The position numbers and the translations under genes were made by a program. From the NCBI RefSeq assembly GCF_003058085.1, contig NZ_QBUD01000006.1:1-64000 (forward strand): a stretch of 64,000 bases of DNA, read 5' to 3'. Below are positions 59,096-64,000 of the stretch, one piece after another. Each line of letters opens with the position of its first letter. The first letter of the stretch is position 1. This stretch comes from Yoonia sediminilitoris. Its GTDB lineage: Bacteria; Pseudomonadota; Alphaproteobacteria; Rhodobacterales; Rhodobacteraceae. Under the pieces are notes generated by a model. That model made no database searches, was not told the origin of the DNA, and saw only the letters and a program-made list of their open reading frames with translations.

Positions 59096-61417
59096 TCACA
59101 TTTCTTGCTGGGCGCCTTGCGCCCTTATTTTGTCGGCTATCTGGGGCAGTTGTTCAAGAAACCGCGCCTTTGCCTGGCTGTCGGGCAGGCTGGCATGAAG
59201 TGCCGCACTGATCCGGACCACATTCTCGTCGAATTGAACATCGGACCCATAGCTGATGACATCTGCGCCTCGGGCGGCCGCTGCGGCATCATGCGGGATC
59301 ATATGCTGAATGACCTCCTGTTGCAGATTGATCAGCCAGCGCAGGTCCGGGCGATCTGCGATGCCAAGCTTCAGCCCGGGATCCCTCAGCAGGGCAAGCA
59401 GCTCCCGCGTGCCCCGATCTGCCGTGTGCCCGTCGAAATCGTCGGTATAGCGGATGGCCTGCATCAGTTCAGCCAGTTCACTGTGCTTGAGGATTGACGA
59501 AACTTTCTCCGTGGCCGGACCAAAAATCGGGCTTGCGTCGTCTGACTGGTAACTCACAAAAACGGGCCACGCATAAACAGGCCGCCCGACTTTGGGCAAA
59601 TAGACGGTCTGAAAGGTGAAATCATGCCCGCCGCCGGGATGGTCATGCAGCCAGCCGGGGCGCACAAAGGGTATTGGCGTCCGGAACTCGACCTGCCCGT
59701 TGGGCAGCGTTGTAACGCTGGCCCTTTGCAACTGATTCATCCCGCCGCGACCGCCTAGCCGGATCGGCCTGAGTTTGTATTCGTATGACCTGCCGCGTCC
59801 GACATCCGACCAAGGGTCGCGGGATTCGCGCCTGACCAACAGGAACAACCGCCCCGACCCGAACCGAAAATCCAGATCATGGCCCATGCCCGTCACCATG
59901 TCAGCAGCGCCGCGCATCACGACGGTGCCCGTCAGCGGCTCGTAACAGGTCTTGAGCGACCCGTTCGCGTAATATTTGGCCAGAAAAACCTTGCGGTCGT
60001 TTGATCTGTCGAACCGGTCTGGGTCTACATCCAGTTCCATTTTCATCAGAAAATCACCCATGCTCGGGTTTGATTTGATCTTTAGCTTGGCCCGGCGACT
60101 ATCGGAAAAAGCGCGCTGACCGGCGGCAATCTGGTCAAACGGGGCATGAAACAACTGCATTTTTTCGCGGGCTGTAAAATCAACACCGGCATCGGGCGCA
60201 AGGGACGCCTTGAAGGCGCGGTCAGAGCGGACGCTGCGCGCACGACTGCGCGCCGGCGCATCATTGATCGACGCAAAGTAATAGTCCATGACGCTGCCCA
60301 GCGGGTAAAAGGCCCCATAGTTGGTCCAAGACCTTGCGTGCGGTTCGCTGCGGCCCAAGGCAGGCCCAAAAAGATTACGCTGCCATGGGTGCGGCAGGTT
60401 CAGCAAATGTGTCAGTTCATGCAAGACCGCAAAGCGGATACGGTATCCAATGGCCTTGATATCCGCTTCGCTGGCTGTTGCGTGATCAAAGGGCACGTCG
60501 TTTTGCGCATTATAGGCTGTGATATAGCTCGACAGGATTTCATACGGAAAGATCGCGGCAACCGTGCGGTTTTGATGGGTCTGAACAGGGTTTGAAAGGC
60601 CCGGCACACGGCCCTGCGGGATATTGTTTTCATCGTCATCATCGTTCAGTGCCGAATAAAAAATATCGAAGGTGAACGGATGCTCTGGCGGGGCGTCCAA
60701 CGCCCGCAAATAGCCATCAAGGCTGCCCAGAACAGGTTTACCAAAGACCTTGCCACCTTTGATTTTCTCGACCTTTGCGATTTCGACTGACACTCCCGTC
60801 TGGCTAAAGCTGTCCAGAACATCAAAATTCTCAGTCTCCGGCAGATATTTCCCCAACGCGAAATCAAGGACATGCTGCATGAACAGGTCCTTATAAAGTG
60901 TCTCGTCCAAGGCAGCGCGCAGAAAGATACGGCGGAAGGTGGGGGAATGACCAACCTGTTTCGACAGCGCACCATCCAGCGCTTTTTTGTCCCCGTTTAT
61001 CAGGGAAAACTGGCAGTCACGAAGCGTGGCTGTTGGGGCAGTCTCATCAAACCGGCATGTGAGTACCAGCTTTTCACGGCGGCGTGTGCGCCCCTTTGAT
61101 CGGGTCACGGCGCAGACAGCGGCCACGTCCCAACCCAAAGTATCCCTTGGCAGATACAGCGCCTCACTGCGCCAGGACATCATCCATTTGTCGGCGCGTT
61201 CATCCTCTGGCGTGGTGCCATCAAACAAGTCACCGCTGATCATGGCGTTGTCAGGATCGACGCGCAAAATCATGAGGCATTGCTTCTGGTGCGCACCACT
61301 CTGGAGCGTTACCACCAACTCGTAGCGGCCCTTGCGGGGGACAAGCAGCCCGCAATCCGCACTTTCCGCAGGGGCATAAAGCGTAGGATCATCCAAGAGC
61401 TGTTCAATTTGATTCAT
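59096..61417 (-). CDS. Large metzincin-like zinc metalloprotease
   Basis: A 773-residue protein without signal peptide or membrane segment, hence probably cytoplasmic. The zinc site is VLHELTHLLNLPH (His333, Glu334, His337, His343), spaced as in metzincins but with Asn at the usual Gly position, and a Met-turn GSVMDYYF (Met377) follows 34 residues on. The N-terminal 150 and C-terminal 350 residues have no recognised domain. It is 15 bp upstream of the repeat-protein gene in the same operon; cleaving the modified peptide is a natural hypothesis. Met at 61417 is preferred to the GTG at 61432. Confidence 0.82.
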   Translation of the reverse strand: MNQIEQLLDDPTLYAPAESADCGLLVPRKGRYELVVTLQSGAHQKQCLMILRVDPDNAMISGDLFDGTTPEDERADKWMMSWRSEALYLPRDTLGWDVAAVCAVTRSKGRTRRREKLVLTCRFDETAPTATLRDCQFSLINGDKKALDGALSKQVGHSPTFRRIFLRAALDETLYKDLFMQHVLDFALGKYLPETENFDVLDSFSQTGVSVEIAKVEKIKGGKVFGKPVLGSLDGYLRALDAPPEHPFTFDIFYSALNDDDDENNIPQGRVPGLSNPVQTHQNRTVAAIFPYEILSSYITAYNAQNDVPFDHATASEADIKAIGYRIRFAVLHELTHLLNLPHPWQRNLFGPALGRSEPHARSWTNYGAFYPLGSVMDYYFASINDAPARSRARSVRSDRAFKASLAPDAGVDFTAREKMQLFHAPFDQIAAGQRAFSDSRRAKLKIKSNPSMGDFLMKMELDVDPDRFDRSNDRKVFLAKYYANGSLKTCYEPLTGTVVMRGAADMVTGMGHDLDFRFGSGRLFLLVRRESRDPWSDVGRGRSYEYKLRPIRLGGRGGMNQLQRASVTTLPNGQVEFRTPIPFVRPGWLHDHPGGGHDFTFQTVYLPKVGRPVYAWPVFVSYQSDDASPIFGPATEKVSSILKHSELAELMQAIRYTDDFDGHTADRGTRELLALLRDPGLKLGIADRPDLRWLINLQQEVIQHMIPHDAAAAARGADVISYGSDVQFDENVVRISAALHASLPDSQAKARFLEQLPQIADKIRAQGAQQEM

Positions 61418-61477
61418 GCATTTTTCTCTCACCTAAGCCATTCAATGCGCAAACCATGGCCAAGGTTTGTCGATCAC

Positions 61478-61529
61478 AAAAAAAGCTGCGTTGGCACACC
61501 ATGGGGGACAAACATGGCGGCCAACGCAG
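61478..61529 (-). terminator. Strong rho-independent terminator after the peroxidase gene
   Basis: CTGCGTTGGC at 61486-61495 pairs with GCCAACGCAG at 61520-61529, with an inner CCATG/CATGG, and a run of seven A at 61478-61484 gives a T-run on the minus strand. It ends the peroxidase transcript 14 bp after its stop and separates it from the protease operon. Confidence 0.85.
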
Positions 61530-61542
61530 GTGACGCGCAAGT

Positions 61543-62943
61543 CTAGGGGAGGTCAAGAACGCGCATCAAACTTTCAAAACTTTCAATCGTTACGCCGGAA
61601 ATGGCTGTACTGTCTGTGGGGTGCCACAGCCCGGTCGTCGCACCACGCTGAAGGAGGGCGGAAGCATGATCGTTACTCAAAATACCAACTAACGTCTCTG
61701 CCACGAGGGTTGAGCCAAGTGGACCTAATCGTTTGCCCTGTCCGAGGATTTCAGCCTCTTTCAGGATGTAGACACAAAGTGGGGTCTGGCGGGCAAAAGT
61801 GCGCACAGCCGTCAGATCTGTTGGTGCGATGACAGGAATCTCTGTACCCTGTGTCTTGTTCAATTGTGCTATGCAGGCCTGCGCGGATGGCAGATTCAAC
61901 CGCTGGTTCTGGTACAATGTGCGGCTGTCCAGTTTGCGGGATGTCGCTTGGCTGTCTGTGTTGGTCAGATGCGCCAAAGCGGGGGGAATCCCAAGCTTGA
62001 ACTCCAACGGGATCGGCTGGTGCTCTGGCGCCGCCAACCGGCAGCCTGCCCGAAAGGCGCGGTAGAGGGTGGCACGGCCGTCCAGAACGCGCTTTAACAC
62101 ATCGCGGTCACAAATTTGCGGCAGATAATCGTGCAAGATGAGCCAATGATAATGCAGCCGCACCTCGCGACGTGCCCAGGCATGTACCTGCGCATAATCG
62201 TTGTCGGCACGGGGCAGTGGATAGCAATCCACGAATGCGTTGTGCAGACTCAGCAGCGCCAGATGCAGGGCCGATAGGTCTGGCGACCTGTCATTGCGGC
62301 TGTCGCCGATGACAGCGCGGTGCAGGTTCAGTGCGCCATCACGCCGGATGAACAATTCACGGGCATCTTGCGGCAAATCCAGAAGGTCTTTGCGTGTGAT
62401 TGCCTCGTCTGCGCCCTGCTTCATCACCTGATGCAGGCGCACCAGATCGTGCGGCCCTTTCTGGCGCAACGCTGTGGCTGTGGCAGTCGCAGTCACTTCC
62501 GTCGGCGTGAACCGGCCAATCCGCATTTTTGCAGGGTCATTGCTGTCGCGCAACAGCGCGCTGAACCTGCGCAACGCGGGATGGGTGACACGCGGATTAC
62601 CATATATACTGTCCAGCGCCAGACGACCCGACTTTTCATTGACCAGTACATGTCTGATCCGATTGCGGGCGCGCGGCGTGACCTGCGAGCCTGTCACGCG
62701 CAGATATTCGGGGTCAGTTGCTGTCTGTTGCGCAATATCGTTGAGGATAAACCGGCCGATATGGGCCATTGCCGCAGGCATCTGCCGTGGGCGTGCCGGT
62801 GTCAGTTCCGCGCAAAGCGCGTCAAGGCCGCCCAACGTAGTGTGATCGTAAGCTGCGCCATCGGCATCCGGAAACATATAATCGAAACCGGTGCAGTCGT
62901 CGGTGTCATGATCATGATGAGGGGCCCTTTCGTGTGGGGTCAT
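61543..62943 (-). CDS. Bacterial animal-type haem peroxidase
   Basis: A 466-residue protein of the An_peroxidase superfamily. Diagnostic parts are GDSRNDRSPDLSALHLALLS with the LHNAFVD helix, LHYHWLILHDYLPQI, and LGSTLVAETLVGILSNDHAS near the C-terminus. The N-terminus is His/Asp-rich (HHDHDTDD). No signal peptide is visible. It should use hydrogen peroxide to oxidise small organics or protein side chains. The Met at 62943 is preferred to one at 62952. It is upstream of the protease-YcaO-TfuA operon on the same strand, with a terminator between. Confidence 0.88.
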   Translation of the reverse strand: MTPHERAPHHDHDTDDCTGFDYMFPDADGAAYDHTTLGGLDALCAELTPARPRQMPAAMAHIGRFILNDIAQQTATDPEYLRVTGSQVTPRARNRIRHVLVNEKSGRLALDSIYGNPRVTHPALRRFSALLRDSNDPAKMRIGRFTPTEVTATATATALRQKGPHDLVRLHQVMKQGADEAITRKDLLDLPQDARELFIRRDGALNLHRAVIGDSRNDRSPDLSALHLALLSLHNAFVDCYPLPRADNDYAQVHAWARREVRLHYHWLILHDYLPQICDRDVLKRVLDGRATLYRAFRAGCRLAAPEHQPIPLEFKLGIPPALAHLTNTDSQATSRKLDSRTLYQNQRLNLPSAQACIAQLNKTQGTEIPVIAPTDLTAVRTFARQTPLCVYILKEAEILGQGKRLGPLGSTLVAETLVGILSNDHASALLQRGATTGLWHPTDSTAISGVTIESFESLMRVLDLP

Positions 62944-63316
62944 GCAGTACATGCCTATTTGCCTTTGCCGTTAGGTTCTGTTGGTGCCCCGAAGGTCGAA
63001 AGCCCCGGGATCAAAGTTAACATCATCAAAAAGCACGCCCGTTAACGCTGGGTCAGCCAAACGCTACTAAATCGTTAAAACGACAGACCCCACGAAATTT
63101 GATAAAGCGGTTCAAATCCATATTTGCGCCGAAAAATCACGCAAAAACAGATACCTATAAGAATTTCAAATTTATTAACGTGGATTTGACGCGGGGTTCA
63201 CCCGCACCTGATTAACTGTCTTTGCAGGCCAATATCGGGGCCAGCCGCACTGCATTCACAGTGTGTTTTGACGGTTAACCCTTGCGTTGCACAGGCAACC
63301 TGTGAGGACGATTGAG
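62944..63316. promoter_or_regulatory. AT-rich divergent intergenic region
   Basis: No gene is seen. It separates the peroxidase gene from the divergent membrane protein gene and is clearly AT-richer than its surroundings around 63050-63190, so both promoters should lie here. A GCGGG-GTTCA-CCCGC stem is at about 63190-63204, and CACTG-CATTCA-CAGTG at about 63248-63263. Confidence 0.4.
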
Positions 63317-64000
63317 ATGATGAATTTGACTGCATATGACCACACCCGGAGCCGCCAGTACCATCCTGATCCCGCGCTCGGACGCAGGCAGCACGCGGAC
63401 TATCTTGACAGTCAAAGGCGGATGGCGACCCGCGTGGGGCTGGTTGCCATGGGGTTGCCCGTGCTGCTGGCCGCTGGTGCGCTGATTAGCGCAGCCTGTT
63501 TCCACGACTCGATGAGCCACTTTTATTACGCGCCTGTTCTGGGAAGCGTCTTTGTCGGGGGGCTGATATTGATTGGCGCCTTTCTGTTGGCCTACCAAGG
63601 CGAAAACAGCACCGAGAAATGGCTCGCGTCAATAGCCGGGATCGGCGCAATTGGTGTCGCGGTCATACCTGCAAACGGGCCCGGGTGCGCAATGACCGAA
63701 TTGCATCTGCGCACCTCTGTCATCCTGTCGTGGGACGCGGAACTGATGCAGTTTGTGCCCGCGCAAGGCACCCCGATGACATTTGCCATGTTTCAGTATG
63801 CCCATATGCTGCATTCCCTCAGCGCAATCGGGCTGTTTCTATTCATGGCCTACTACGCATTCTTTGTCTTTACGCGGGTGGTGCCAGAGCGGCATTTGGA
63901 AAAAGACGGCAGGCTGACGCCTGCCAAGGCCGCGCGGAACCGGGCCTATCGTCTTTTTGGCGTTCTGATTCTGATCGGCATGGTCGGTTTGGCAGTGCGC
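63317..64000 (+). CDS. Multi-pass membrane protein, C-terminally cut by the window
   Basis: An open frame from the ATG at 63317 (a second ATG follows immediately) runs to the window end with 228 codons. After a soluble N-terminus (MMNLTAYDHTRSRQYHPDPA) it shows hydrophobic segments: VGLVAMGLPVLLAAGALISA, VLGSVFVGGLILIGAFLLAY, SIAGIGAIGVAVIPANG, then AIGLFLFMAYYAFFVFTRVV and LFGVLILIGMVGLAV. The MSHFYYAPVLGSVFVGGLI part resembles an uncharacterised family with SxxYY and VFVG motifs. Function unknown. Confidence 0.78.
   Translation, partial: MMNLTAYDHTRSRQYHPDPALGRRQHADYLDSQRRMATRVGLVAMGLPVLLAAGALISAACFHDSMSHFYYAPVLGSVFVGGLILIGAFLLAYQGENSTEKWLASIAGIGAIGVAVIPANGPGCAMTELHLRTSVILSWDAELMQFVPAQGTPMTFAMFQYAHMLHSLSAIGLFLFMAYYAFFVFTRVVPERHLEKDGRLTPAKAARNRAYRLFGVLILIGMVGLAVR

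Overview
The window is a dense alphaproteobacterial chromosome segment, almost certainly from the Rhodobacterales (roseobacter group). Evidence: the class III alcohol dehydrogenase N-terminus, DUF1523, DUF6638 and DUF6732-type proteins, the aerobic cobalamin route (CobH/I/J/L/M/N/O naming) with a HupE/CobW/CobN arm, GC-rich coding sequence, many ATGA or TAATG overlaps, and an extragenic motif of a kind common in that order. No rRNA, tRNA or CRISPR array was seen.

Layout. 1-9.3 kb: partial adhC, a CIA30-domain protein, a DUF4173 membrane protein with an OmpR-type two-component pair, rpe, an AraC-type regulator, deoC and a tandem-domain (ALDH16-like) aldehyde dehydrogenase. 9.4-16.6 kb: a compact eight-gene minus-strand operon of poorly characterised proteins (coiled coil, soluble 373-aa protein, small lipoprotein, AAA+ ATPase, small membrane proteins, DUF6638, DUF1523). 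16.7-21.8 kb: a Tat/lipobox L,D-transpeptidase, three tandem peptide deformylase genes (the last lacks key residues) with fmt, and a MalY-type lyase. 21.9-32.7 kb: cobalamin corrin-ring genes cobM, cbiG/cobE-cobJ fusion, cobI, cobL, cobH and a CbiX-like chelatase on the minus strand; then an ECM4-type glutathionyl-hydroquinone reductase, a degenerate receiver, and DUF1636-cobC-cobD. 32.7-38.1 kb: a lytic transglycosylase, a small secreted protein and smc.

38,204-41,409 is a 3.2-kb IS1595-family transposon with 25-bp perfect terminal inverted repeats, an 8-bp target duplication and four passenger genes (303-aa unknown, DUF6471, SinR/Cas2-fold protein, winged-helix-like protein). It sits inside a copy of the extragenic motif, about 110 bp upstream of a cobalamin riboswitch that leads hupE-cobW-GNAT-cobN-cobO (41.5-48.6 kb). 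48.7-54.3 kb is housekeeping: sixA, a ferredoxin-like protein, argB, engB/yihA, a MOSC protein and yidC.

The last 10 kb holds the most unusual locus. A minus-strand operon encodes a large metzincin-like zinc protease, a 196-aa protein ending in five GDAADF-type repeats, a YcaO and a TfuA protein, the last three linked by 8-nt overlaps. It is flanked by a bacterial animal-type haem peroxidase and a convergent SARP/BTAD-TPR regulator. YcaO plus TfuA are the known partners for peptide backbone thioamidation, so this looks like a peptide-modification (RiPP) locus with an atypical repeat-tailed substrate. The repeats differ only at synonymous codon positions, which points to selection on the peptide itself.
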